A stretch of 36,048 nt of DNA from Betaproteobacteria bacterium. Lineage in GTDB: Bacteria; Pseudomonadota; Gammaproteobacteria; Burkholderiales; SG8-41. The stretch's first letter is position 1. Every line of letters begins with the position of its first letter. The DNA is taken from NCBI GenBank assembly GCA_025353085.1, contig JANXRI010000451.1, forward strand, positions 1 through 36,048, read 5' to 3'. A model generated the notes under the pieces. That model made no database searches. It worked only from the letters and a program-made list of their open reading frames with translations, and was not told where the DNA came from. Positions 22,594 through 31,022 of the stretch are shown here, piece by piece. Position numbers and translations under genes: made by a program.

Positions 22594-23997
22594 TCAAAAT
22601 GCCACCCACACATTTGCAAACAGCAGATTATTGTCGCGTGCACTTCGCGTGCCGACGCCGTCGTAGGCGGTGCCCCCACCGTTGAACTTCGTGAATCCCG
22701 TGTACTGGAGCATTAGTCGCACATTCTGAATCGGCAGATAATTCAGTTCCACGATGTAGCCGGTGCTGTTGGGACTCCCGTTCGCGCTGCCGGTGACAGC
22801 CGCAGGAGCGTAAAGCCCCGCATCGGCGCTTCCCGTCGTGTTGAAATACGCCACGGTTGCGCCATACTTGCGCTGATAATAGTACGTGCCCTTGACCTTG
22901 AATGTTTGCAGGTTGTTCGTGGCATTGATAGGAACCGGGCCGGCACCAATTCCGCCCGCCGGGAAGCTCGCTTTGTAATCCTGCTTTTCCCAGATATAAG
23001 CGGCCTGCGCGGTGTATGTGTGTACCCCCGACACCGACTGAAATTGGGCATCCACCGCGTAATCCGTGTACTGGTCGGTCGGCGTACTGGGCATTGAATT
23101 ATCGGGATACCGGTTCACGCGCAGGCCGTAGGTGCCTACCATGACCGAGTTCGGCCCCCATTCATGGTTCCATGCGAGACGCCAGTACGGGTTATAGCCT
23201 CGGAGGCGCGCGACGGCGCCAGGAGTCGCGGTGTCCTGTCCAGCGCGGAAGAACGAGAATGCTCCGTCGGCCGTACGATAGAACGATAGCTCCGCGTAAA
23301 TGGATTTTTTCAAAAAAATGTAGCCCCCCATTCCGGCGACCTGCTGGGCGAGCGTGTTGTCTACCTGGGTCTTCGCGGCAGGGTTTACAGCGAACGGCGA
23401 GGCGGTGTATGGGAAACCAAATGCCGACGTGCTGTTCCAAACGTCCTGCACCGTTGGATTGTTGTGCACGGTCAACCCGTAGATTAGTTCGGGCTCCTGT
23501 GAACCGGAGCCGGCATATTTGCCAACAAGACGTATGTCGCTATTGTCGAGCCCCGAGTGTCCTTTGAGGGAGGTGATCCCGTTCGCATCCGTGGAAGAAG
23601 AAACATTGTTGTAGGTGTATTGAACAAATCCGCCGAGATAATCCGTCGCTTTTCCCGCGACGAACAGACTTGCCGCGCTGAATACCGCATCGTTATTTCG
23701 GTTGTTTATGACTGATGCGCCTGAGCCAGTGCCGTCGTCGTTATTGCGGATGGAGTTATACGAAGCCTGCGCCATTACCGCGACCGGAAATAGCTGGCGA
23801 TCGCCTATCGTATATCCGGTTAGTTTGAAATAGCGGCCATACGCGGTAAGTTCCGGGAAACTAATGTGGCATGCGACACATGCCTGGCCGGTCTGTCGAG
23901 CATAGCTGGGGACGGCATGTGCATGTGGCAAAGCTACAAGTAGTAGCACGCCCGAGCACAACGCTTTCAATGGCAGAAATGGCTCTATCGATCGCAT
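22594..23997 (-). CDS. Cyc2-like outer-membrane porin-cytochrome fusion
   Basis: A protein of 467 residues with a signal peptide (about 28 residues) and one heme motif CVACH (Cys40-His44) close to the mature N-terminus, inside PSYARQTGQACVACHISFPE. It is followed by L-T-A-Y-G-R-Y-F-K. The rest is a repetitive, aromatic-rich, strand-turn pattern ending in FANVWVAF, typical of an outer-membrane barrel. An ARQTG-x-x-C-x-x-CH-x-x-x-P-x-L-x-x-x-GRxFK head on a porin is the layout of Cyc2, the Fe(II) oxidase of iron oxidisers. A related function (extracellular electron exchange) is inferred. Some Cyc2 homologues occur in organisms not known to oxidise iron. An FNR-type box lies about 158 bases upstream. 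Confidence 0.72.
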   Translation of the reverse strand: MRSIEPFLPLKALCSGVLLLVALPHAHAVPSYARQTGQACVACHISFPELTAYGRYFKLTGYTIGDRQLFPVAVMAQASYNSIRNNDDGTGSGASVINNRNNDAVFSAASLFVAGKATDYLGGFVQYTYNNVSSSTDANGITSLKGHSGLDNSDIRLVGKYAGSGSQEPELIYGLTVHNNPTVQDVWNSTSAFGFPYTASPFAVNPAAKTQVDNTLAQQVAGMGGYIFLKKSIYAELSFYRTADGAFSFFRAGQDTATPGAVARLRGYNPYWRLAWNHEWGPNSVMVGTYGLRVNRYPDNSMPSTPTDQYTDYAVDAQFQSVSGVHTYTAQAAYIWEKQDYKASFPAGGIGAGPVPINATNNLQTFKVKGTYYYQRKYGATVAYFNTTGSADAGLYAPAAVTGSANGSPNSTGYIVELNYLPIQNVRLMLQYTGFTKFNGGGTAYDGVGTRSARDNNLLFANVWVAF

Positions 23998-24000
23998 GAC

Positions 24001-24395
24001 TAAACCTCCTTGTTATTCCACCATATCTCGCTGTGGGCCACCGTACTACATTCCCTTAAAGACGATGTCACAGACTCCCTATGCGTTAGCGGACAGAGCG
24101 TGGCTTAAATTAAGTTTGACAATTGTGCAGTCCGCTCGACGAGTACGTTTGATCTAGATCAATTCAACTCGAATTAGACCGCTCACAAGGGCGGGGCTTG
24201 ATGAAGTAAAAACCGAGGGTTATTCAGAGTAATCGCGCCGCCGGGAGTCTTGGGATCACTGACCTATGAGCCAGTAGATTCACCCGAACTCGATATACCG
24301 CCGATGCGGCACCTTTGCTCTGCTGATTTGCATTCCCTCGATCCGCCGTTAACATATCGATTTCTTGGTGTATGTGAAACGGAGGCAGAATCATT
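24001..24395. other. Intergenic stretch between the Cyc2-like gene and the mgtA fragment
   Basis: Apart from the FNR-type box and its presumed promoter, no coding or RNA feature is recognised. A few frames of about 60 codons exist on both strands but show no motif. The right end is the breakpoint where mgtA homology begins abruptly. Confidence 0.4.
24149..24162. promoter_or_regulatory. Perfect FNR/ANR-type box upstream of the Cyc2-like gene
   Basis: TTGAT-CTAG-ATCAA is an exact palindromic match to the FNR consensus TTGAT-N4-ATCAA. Reading toward the cytochrome gene, a -10-like CACAAT (plus-strand 24122-24127) lies about 31 bases from the box centre. This is right for an activating class II site with a start near 24114. 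Oxygen-limited activation of the Cyc2-like operon is the likely meaning. Confidence 0.65.
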
Positions 24396-25139
24396 GCGGC
24401 TTCCAAGCTCACGCCAGCCCGGAAGGACCGGATAGTCCGTGCGCTTCAGTCGCGCGGCCACGTGGTCGGCTTTCTCGGCGACGGCATTAACGACTCGCCA
24501 GCTTTGCGCACGGCGGACATCGGTATTTCCGTAGATACCGCGGTCGACATTGCGAAGGAGTCGGCCGACATAATTTTGCTTGAAAAAAGCCTGATGGTGC
24601 TCGAGGAGGGCGTGCTTGAAGGCCGCAGAACGTTCGGCAACATTTCAAAATATATCAGGATGGCGGCGAGTTCGAATTTCGGCAACATGTTCAGCATCTT
24701 GGGCGCGAGCGCATTTCTGCCTTTCCTCCCGATGCTTCCGCTACAGATTCTGCTTCAGAACTTGCTCTATGACATTTCGCAGATCGCCATTCCCTTCGAT
24801 GACGTAGACAAGGAATACACCGAGAAGCCGCGCAAATGGGTGATCGGCAGTCTGGCTCGTTTCATGATCTGTATCGGCCCGGTCAGTTCCATCTTTGATT
24901 ATGTGACGTTCGCGATGATGTGGTTTGTGTTCTCGGCGCAAGTCCCCACCTCACAATCCCTCTTTCAATCGGGCTGGTTTATCGAAGGGCTACTGTCGCA
25001 GACGCTAATCGTTTATATCATCCGCACGGCAAAAATTCCGTTTATTCAGAGCCGGGCCGCCCTGCCTTTATTGTTGACGACGGCTGCCACGGTAAGTTCG
25101 GAGTTCTCCAGTCGACCAATAGGGAACCATACCTTGTAA
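24396..25139 (+). pseudogene. mgtA: 3' fragment of an MgtA-type magnesium P-type ATPase
   Basis: Homology begins mid-protein at about 24396 (A-S-KLTPARKDRIVRALQ) right after an in-frame stop at 24375-24377, so the N-terminal two thirds are missing. The remaining part has VGFLGDGINDSPALR (the P-domain GDGxND), ADIGISVDTAVDIAKESADIILLE, then the C-terminal membrane helices. These include PRKWVIGSLARFM, LFQSGWFIEGLLSQTL and IPFIQSRAALPLLLT. Homology also stops abruptly near 25087 and is replaced by unrelated residues before the stop. The catalytic DKTGT loop and first helices are gone, so it cannot function as a pump. Confidence 0.85.
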
Positions 25140-26239
25140 CGTTGACTAAAAACGCGTCACTTCCAATGGTTCTGCGTAAGCGCATGGCTTTGTTGGCGCG
25201 GGGTTCGACTCTTTCAGAGAGCGATGGGATGGGTTTTAAGGCTGTATTAACGGAACGGGAGGATTGTAAAGATCGTTATAGCGATAGCGATGTATTAACA
25301 ATATCGAATGACTACGATTACTTAAGCGAGGGTGACATCATCCGGTTAGACCCCGTTACAGGTTCAATGCGGTCTCTTTTCAGAAGGAACTCACTTCACA
25401 ATACGATCCTGCTAACGGAGCAATGCAATCACTATTGTTTGATGTGTTCACAGCCTCCGAAGCGAGCAGACGATTCGTGGCTATTAAAGGAAGCGTTTGA
25501 GCTAGTAGATTTAATACCTCGAGACACTCAAGCAATCGGATTTAGCGGCGGGGAGCCGACATTGTACGGCGACAAACTGATAGAGCTATTGGCCCATGTT
25601 AAAAGAAACTTACCAAACACCGCTGTCGATATTCTTTCCAACGGGCGCACTTTCAAGGACTTTGAGTTTGCCAAGAAATATGCCGCCGTCTGTCATCCTG
25701 ACATTCTGGTTGGAATACCGATTTACTCTGATGACCCGGTTCGCCACGATTATGTCGTTCAAAGCAAGGGGGCATTTGACGAAACAGTTCGAGGTATTCT
25801 TAATCTAAAAAGAGTTCAACAGAAGGTGGAGATCAGAGTCGTTATTCATAAGCAAACGATAGATCGACTTGTTAAGACATGCGAATTCATCGCTCGAAAC
25901 CTATTGTTTGTCGATCACGTCGCCTTAATGGGGTTGGAAATCACCGGGTTCACTAGAGCAAATCTGGATGACCTTTGGATTGATCCATACGAATACAAGG
26001 ACGTACTCAGTGAAGCAGTTTCATTGCTAAACAGCTACGGAATGACATCGTCCGTGTACAACCACCAGCTATGCACTGTAAATTCTGACGTGTTGGGAAA
26101 TTACAGAAAATCAATTAGTGATTGGAAGAATGAATATCTTGAGGAATGTGCGTCGTGCACAAAATTCGTCGAATGTGGCGGGTTGTTTTCCTTGGCAAAA
26201 ATGTACAAACATAGCCAATACATAAGAGCATTTACCTAG
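25090..26239 (+). pseudogene. hxsC: 5'-truncated HxsC-like radical SAM maturase
   Basis: In a different frame from the mgtA fragment, an AT-rich coding sequence begins at the fusion point and runs to TAG 26237-26239. It shows YLSEGDIIRLDPVTG, HNTILLTEQCNHYCLMCSQP with the CxxxCxxC cluster, SGGEPTLYGDKLIELL, VDILSNGR, and GIPIYSDDPVRHDYVVQ. Next come VDHVALMGLEITGFTRANLD, SVYNHQLC and a C-terminal CASC-F-ECGG. These match my memory of HxsC, the maturase of His-Xaa-Ser peptide systems. The frame is open back to 24920 through mgtA DNA, but native sequence appears to start near 25090, so the N-terminus is lost. A rescue start at ATG 25167 or 25185 is conceivable. No HxsA, HxsB or HxsD is visible. 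Confidence 0.65.
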
Positions 26240-26353
26240 ATGTCCTGCTGAATGTTAGTAGCAGTTTGACGCCGGGTGGTCATTTACACAATGCCGATGT
26301 GTTGCAATCCGAATTGAAGAAGACCGCAATAGCTGTGTCGTCAACGACTCAAT

Positions 26354-26486
26354 TCAGTAAAAATCAGCACGCTTCCCCAAGCACACCATCCAAATTTACT
26401 GAGGGCAGACTAGTAGTTCCCCGTGCAGGGTCATCAGACACTTCAGTAAAAGTCACCGCTCTCCACCCATATACATCTTTTACTGA
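26354..26486. repeat. Four alternating TCAGTAAA motifs forming two hairpin pairs
   Basis: TCAGTAAA lies at 26354-26361 and 26443-26450; its complement TTTACTGA lies at 26395-26402 and 26479-26486. The second pair extends to an 11-base perfect inverted repeat (26442-26452 with 26477-26487). The two units are offset by 89 bases and their interiors are loosely similar. They occupy the 303-base gap between the hxsC-like fragment and tRNA-Gly, in which no gene is seen. Confidence 0.65.
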
Positions 26487-26542
26487 ACCCAAACAGTCTG
26501 TTGGAGGCAGGTCCGGTAGTAGCGTAAAATCGCCGCCAGTCC

Positions 26543-26616
26543 GCGGGTGTAGTTCAATGGCAGAACGGCAGCTTCCCAAGCTGCATACGAGGGTTCGATT
26601 CCCTTCACCCGCTCCA
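26543..26616 (+). tRNA. tRNA-Gly (anticodon CCC)
   Basis: A full cloverleaf of 74 bases including encoded CCA. The acceptor GCGGGTG pairs perfectly with CACCCGC. The D arm is GTTC/GAAC. The anticodon stem GCAGC/GCTGC encloses loop TTCCCAA with anticodon CCC, reading GGG. The T arm is GAGGG-TTCGATT-CCCTT, and the discriminator base is T before CCA. It stands alone, 41 bases before the AsmA-family ATG. Confidence 0.95.
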
Positions 26617-26656
26617 TTTGAATCGCGCGCGTCATCAACCAGACGGGGTCTGCGCC

Positions 26657-28894
26657 ATGAATAAAATCGTTAAATTTGTCGTCTTGCCGCTAGCCGCTTT
26701 GATTGTCGTCGTCGTGGCCATCGGCGCGTATGTCGCAGCGACTTTCGACCCGAACGAGTACAAAGCGCAGATCGTGCAGGCGGTAAAGGACAAAACCAAG
26801 CGCACCTTGCGGCTCGATGGCGACATCAAGCTGTCGCTGTTTCCGAGCATAGGCGCCAGGGTCGGCAAGGCGTCGCTGTCGGAATACGGCAAAGACCAGG
26901 AATTCGCGAGCGTCGATGAAATGCGCGTCTCGCTGAAGGTCATGCCGCTACTGTCTAAAGAGCTGATCATCGACGCGATCGAGATTAAAAACCTGCGCGC
27001 GAACCTGGTCCGCGGCAAAGACGGCAAACTGAACGTTGACGACCTGACGGGTAGCGACAAGCCGGCGCCGACCGCAAAAACCGAGACGTCGCCCGTTAAA
27101 ATCGATATCGACCACGTGACACTGGACAACGCGACGGTGTCTTATGTCGACCAAGCGGCCGGCACCAAGTACGCGCTGTCGAAGGTAAACCTTAAGACCG
27201 GCCGCATTGCGAACGGCGTGCCGGGCAAAATTGATCTCGCGTTTAACGCGCAAAGCGAAAAACCGAAGCTTAATCTCGACGCTGCGCTCAAAACCTCGCT
27301 TATGTTCAATCTGGACCAGCAGCATTACGTGCTCGACGGATTGGATTTCAACGCCAATGGTACGGCAGCCGGAATCAATAACCTGGCCGCGACCGTCAAG
27401 GGCGACATCGACGCCAAGCCGGCGACCAAGGAACTCGTGGTATCGAAACTTGCGGTTGCAGCGACCGGCAAACCGGCAGGCGGCGGCGACCTTAACGTGA
27501 AGTTCGACGCGCCCAAACTCAATGTGACCAAAGATAAAGTGAATGGCGAGAAAATTGTGCTCGATGCGACTATGTCCGACGCCAAGGGCAAGACCCTGGT
27601 CAAGCTTGAGATCCCAAGCTTGGACGGCACCGCCAAGGCGTTCACCGCTGCGAGCATGACGTTGAATATCGAAACGCAAAGCGATGGTGCGACGATGAAG
27701 GCCAAAGTCACGAGCCCGCTGACGGGCAGCGTCGATGCGGAAAAAATTGAGCTTGCCAAATTGACGGCGACCGTCAATGTCAACAACCCCAAGTTGCCGA
27801 AGAACCCGATTGATGCAACGGTCACCGGCTCAGCAGCGGTAGATCTGGTCAAGCAGAATGCGAACTTTGTTTTCGCCACTAAATTCGACGATAGCAATAT
27901 CAACGGCAAAGCGGGGTTGACCAAATTTACGCCGCCGTTTTACACGTTCGATATTAATATCGATCAGCTCGATGCAGATCGTTATCTGCCCAAATCGGAC
28001 CCCAAGCAGAAACAACCCGAGCAGCCGATCGACCTCGCCTCGTTAAAAGGCTTAAACGCCAACGGCACCATCAAAATCGGCACGCTAAAAGTGGCGAACG
28101 TCAAAGCAGCGAATGTGCGCGTTGAAGTGAAAGCGGCGAACGGCCGGGTCGACGTCAGTCCGATCGCCGCCAACCTCTATCAAGGTACGCTCGCCGGAGC
28201 GCTGTCGGTGCAGTCCGGAGCGACGCCGGTCATCGCCGTCAAGCAAACGCTTACCGGCATTAATGTCGGCCCAATGCTGAAAGATGCGGCGAACTTCGAT
28301 TCGCTTGAAGGCAAAGGCAATTTGTCGCTCGATGTGAGCGGACAGGGACACACTGTGTCGGCGATCAAAAAAGCGCTGAGCGGCAACGCCGCGATCAGGC
28401 TCACCGATGGTGCAATCAAGGGTATCAACATTGCCGGATCAATCCGCGATGCGAAGTCGAAACTGGGTGCGTTGAAAGGCGAGAAGTCGCAGGCCGCCAG
28501 CCAGACCGAGAAAACCGACTTCTCGGAATTAACCGGCACCTTCAATATCAAGAACGGCGTTGCGCACAATAACGACCTCGCCGGAAAATCGCCATTGCTC
28601 CGGCTCGGCGGCGATGGCGACATCGACCTCGGCAATGAAAATCTTAACTACCTGGTCAAGGCGACAGTGGTCGCGACGGCGGCAGGCCAGGGCGGCCGGG
28701 AGCTCGCGGAATTGAAAGGGCTGACGGTGCCGGTCAAGCTGACGGGGCCGTTTTCTGCGCCTCAGTACCAAATCGATTTCAGCGGTATTGCGGCGAGTGC
28801 GGCGCAAGCGGTCGTCGAAAGCAAGAAGGAAGAGATCAAGGCCAAGGTGCAGGATCAGCTGCAGGACAAACTCAAGGGGCTGTTTGGGCGCTAA
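26657..28894 (+). CDS. AsmA-family envelope protein
   Basis: A protein of 745 residues with one N-terminal transmembrane anchor (about 4-27) followed by FDPNEYKAQIVQAVKDKTKRTLRLDGDIKLSLFPSIG. That is the typical AsmA opening (L-NP-Y-x-I-x-x-V-x-x-x-TGR-L-I-G-L). A long beta-rich repetitive periplasmic body follows, ending with the AsmA_2-type region GKGNLSLDVSGQG, LSGNAAIRLTDGAIKGINI and LRLGGDGDIDLGNENLNY. AsmA-like proteins are bridge-like lipid-transfer proteins between inner and outer membrane. The upstream extension of the frame overlaps the tRNA and is not used. mutY follows within 35 bases, so the two are probably co-transcribed. Confidence 0.88.
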   Translation: MNKIVKFVVLPLAALIVVVVAIGAYVAATFDPNEYKAQIVQAVKDKTKRTLRLDGDIKLSLFPSIGARVGKASLSEYGKDQEFASVDEMRVSLKVMPLLSKELIIDAIEIKNLRANLVRGKDGKLNVDDLTGSDKPAPTAKTETSPVKIDIDHVTLDNATVSYVDQAAGTKYALSKVNLKTGRIANGVPGKIDLAFNAQSEKPKLNLDAALKTSLMFNLDQQHYVLDGLDFNANGTAAGINNLAATVKGDIDAKPATKELVVSKLAVAATGKPAGGGDLNVKFDAPKLNVTKDKVNGEKIVLDATMSDAKGKTLVKLEIPSLDGTAKAFTAASMTLNIETQSDGATMKAKVTSPLTGSVDAEKIELAKLTATVNVNNPKLPKNPIDATVTGSAAVDLVKQNANFVFATKFDDSNINGKAGLTKFTPPFYTFDINIDQLDADRYLPKSDPKQKQPEQPIDLASLKGLNANGTIKIGTLKVANVKAANVRVEVKAANGRVDVSPIAANLYQGTLAGALSVQSGATPVIAVKQTLTGINVGPMLKDAANFDSLEGKGNLSLDVSGQGHTVSAIKKALSGNAAIRLTDGAIKGINIAGSIRDAKSKLGALKGEKSQAASQTEKTDFSELTGTFNIKNGVAHNNDLAGKSPLLRLGGDGDIDLGNENLNYLVKATVVATAAGQGGRELAELKGLTVPVKLTGPFSAPQYQIDFSGIAASAAQAVVESKKEEIKAKVQDQLQDKLKGLFGR

Positions 28895-28928
28895 GGTCAG
28901 ACCCAAGGCCCGCCCGCGCGCAGCAGCC

Positions 28929-29975
28929 GTGCAGGGCGCGACCTTCGCGAGCAAGGTCGTGCAATGGCAACAACTGCATGGTCGGCATGATTTGCCATGG
29001 CAGAAATCGCGCGATGCCTACCGCATCTGGTTATCAGAGATCATGCTGCAGCAAACCCAGGTCTCGACCGTCATTCCTTATTTTCAGCGCTGTCTCGAGC
29101 GCTTCCCCGATATCAAATCGCTCGCTGCAGCGGCGCAGGATGACGTGCTCGCGCTATGGAGCGGGCTCGGCTACTACTCGCGGGCGCGAAATTTGCATCG
29201 CGCTGCACAGCAAGTGTTGGCTGAACACGGCGGGCAGATTCCGCGCGAATTCACCGCGTTGATTGCGTTGCCGGGGATAGGGCGCTCGACGGCCGCAGCC
29301 ATCGCAGTATTTGCATTCGGCGCGCGTCACGCCATTCTCGACGGCAACGTGAAGCGCTTGTTCGCGCGCCGTTTCGGCATTGCCGGGTATCCCGGCGACG
29401 CCAAAGTGATGATCACTCTATGGCGAGAGACCGAGCGACAGTTGCCGTCGCGCAATATCAAGTCGTATACACAAGGCCTCATGGATTTGGGCTCGACCAT
29501 CTGCAAACGCACGCGACCGCGCTGTGAACTTTGCCCGGTAGCGTCCGCCTGCATTGCACGCAAGACCGATACGATCAAGCAATTCCCCGCGCCACGGCCA
29601 CGCAAAACACTGCCGCAACGGCACACGCAAATGCTGGTGCTGTTGCATGCGAAACAGGTGCTGCTCGAGAAGCGCGCGCCCACCGGGATTTGGGGCGGCA
29701 TGTGGAGCCTGCCGGAAGCTGCGGCGGGCGTCGATATCGTTGCTCTGTGCAAACAGCGCTTCGGCGCGAGCGTCGCGATGCAGCAGGCGATGCCGGTGCT
29801 CGCTCACGGCTTCACGCACTTCAAGCTCGATATCGCGCCGCAGCGCTTGCTCATCAGTGATATCGCGCCGCATGCCGCTGCGCCCGGCGTAAGCTGGTTG
29901 CCGATCGAAGATGCGCTCGGCGCGGCGATTCCAGCGCCGGTAAAACGAATTTTGCTCGCGATCCAGGCAGACTGA
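28929..29975 (+). CDS. mutY: Adenine DNA glycosylase MutY
   Basis: Removes adenine mispaired with 8-oxoguanine. The start chosen is GTG at 28929, giving 348 residues; another in-frame GTG lies at 28959, and the upstream extension runs through asmA DNA. Seen are HGRHDLPWQ, the catalytic Glu in LSEIMLQQTQV, the helix-hairpin-helix LIALPGIGRSTAAAI and the catalytic Asp in LDGNVKR. The iron-sulfur loop is C-x6-C-x2-C-x5-C (CKRTRPRCELCPVASAC). The C-terminal NUDIX-like domain recognising 8-oxoG includes WGGMWSLPE and HGFTHFKLDI. Complete. Confidence 0.94.
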   Translation: MQGATFASKVVQWQQLHGRHDLPWQKSRDAYRIWLSEIMLQQTQVSTVIPYFQRCLERFPDIKSLAAAAQDDVLALWSGLGYYSRARNLHRAAQQVLAEHGGQIPREFTALIALPGIGRSTAAAIAVFAFGARHAILDGNVKRLFARRFGIAGYPGDAKVMITLWRETERQLPSRNIKSYTQGLMDLGSTICKRTRPRCELCPVASACIARKTDTIKQFPAPRPRKTLPQRHTQMLVLLHAKQVLLEKRAPTGIWGGMWSLPEAAAGVDIVALCKQRFGASVAMQQAMPVLAHGFTHFKLDIAPQRLLISDIAPHAAAPGVSWLPIEDALGAAIPAPVKRILLAIQAD

Positions 29976-30256
29976 TTGTTTTATTCAAATTTGTCGCAGC
30001 GCTTCCCGTGCTGAGCCGGGCCGGTAATATCGGCAACGATGCGAGTCACCGGTGTATCCTTGGAACTTATTGAGCGTTTCATGATGGATGACAATCGGAA
30101 CGCTCAATCCCTCACCCCGGCCCTCCCAAAGGAGAGGGTGAGAATGGCACTAACCCGCTGTTGCGAATTAGTGAAACATCAACAATCGACTCTAAGGCGT
30201 TCAATCCGGGATCGGCGATGCAGAAATAAGCGCGGAGCACGGCAGCCCAAAAATTT
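29976..30256. other. Gap with two hairpin-forming repeats between mutY and fthC
   Basis: A perfect 10-base inverted repeat, ATTGAGCGTT (30069-30078) with AACGCTCAAT (30099-30108), is followed by a second one. CTCACCC (30111-30117) pairs with GGGTGAG (30136-30142), with an inner CTCC/GGAG stem. The second resembles the CTCACCCC-GGCCCTC-type REP elements common in proteobacterial intergenic DNA. No gene is visible here. Confidence 0.55.
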
Positions 30257-31012
30257 ATGGATCCGAACTGGATTGAAATCAGAGAGTGGCGCAAGCAGAA
30301 GCGCGCGGAACTGATCGCGCAACGCGAGGCGTTGGAAGCCGTCCGCCATCGCCAGATGAATGCCGCGATCAGCGCGCATATTGAAGCCGGCTTCACGCTG
30401 CTCTCGAACATGACTATCGGTTTTTGCTGGCCGTATAAAAGCGAATTCGACGCCCGTTTTGTGGTCAGGCACTTTCGTCAACTCGGCGCTGCCGCGGCGC
30501 TGCCGGTAGTAATCGCGAAGGCTCAACCGCTGCAATTTCGCGCATGGTGGCCGGGCGCGCCTATGATGAAGGGCGTCTATGACATTCCGATTCCCGATGG
30601 CACTGCATTGGTAGTACCGGATGCGGCCATTGTGCCGATGATCGGCTTTGACGCGCAGGCTTACCGCTTGGGCTACGGCGGCGGCTATTTCGATCGCACG
30701 CTCGATGCTGCCTCGCCGCGACCGTTGGCGATCGGCGTCGCATTCGAATTTGCGGGGCTGCCGACGATACGGCCGCAACCGCATGACGTGCCGATGGATT
30801 TCGTCGTGACCGAAGCGGGCATCTATGTTGCAAAGAATGCCGAACTGGCGCGTATCAGCGCGGAGGTCTGCCGCGAACGCGCGCAGCAACTGTGCCAGCA
30901 GCGGGGCCTGCCGCGCCCGCGCTCACAACCCGCCGGCGGGTATGCATCGCCGCCGTGTTATGCCGGCGAATTTCCAGGCTACTTCGGCGAGAGCGATGAA
31001 ACGAAGCACTAG
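30257..31012 (+). CDS. fthC: 5-formyltetrahydrofolate cyclo-ligase
   Basis: Converts 5-formyl-THF to 5,10-methenyl-THF with ATP. Seen are the basic N-terminal helix EWRKQKRAELIAQREAL, IGFCWPYKSEFDAR, and PDAAIVPMIGFDAQAYRLGYGGGYFDRTL with the family signature G-x-R-L-G-x-GGG-Y-x-D-R. A-x-Q and D-x-P-M-D-F-V-V-T-E follow. At 251 residues it is some 45 longer than usual because of a Pro/Gly/Cys-containing C-terminal tail after the core end at about residue 205. The tail looks non-conserved. Confidence 0.9.
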   Translation: MDPNWIEIREWRKQKRAELIAQREALEAVRHRQMNAAISAHIEAGFTLLSNMTIGFCWPYKSEFDARFVVRHFRQLGAAAALPVVIAKAQPLQFRAWWPGAPMMKGVYDIPIPDGTALVVPDAAIVPMIGFDAQAYRLGYGGGYFDRTLDAASPRPLAIGVAFEFAGLPTIRPQPHDVPMDFVVTEAGIYVAKNAELARISAEVCRERAQQLCQQRGLPRPRSQPAGGYASPPCYAGEFPGYFGESDETKH

Positions 31013-31022
31013 GGACGAAGCG

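Noticed and set aside
24920..26239. A 439-residue radical SAM protein starting at 24920
   Set aside because: The first 55 or so residues are out-of-frame mgtA sequence; the coding signal of the radical SAM gene starts only after the fusion point.
26543..26616. tRNA-Gly as an attachment site for the hxsC/mgtA segment
   Set aside because: The foreign-looking DNA lies on the 5' side of the tRNA and no copy of the tRNA 3' end is seen upstream; no integrase gene is visible.
28788..28928. N-terminal Arg-rich extension of MutY
   Set aside because: It is the out-of-frame reading of the asmA 3' end and has no MutY homology; the GTG at 28929 gives a normal MutY start.
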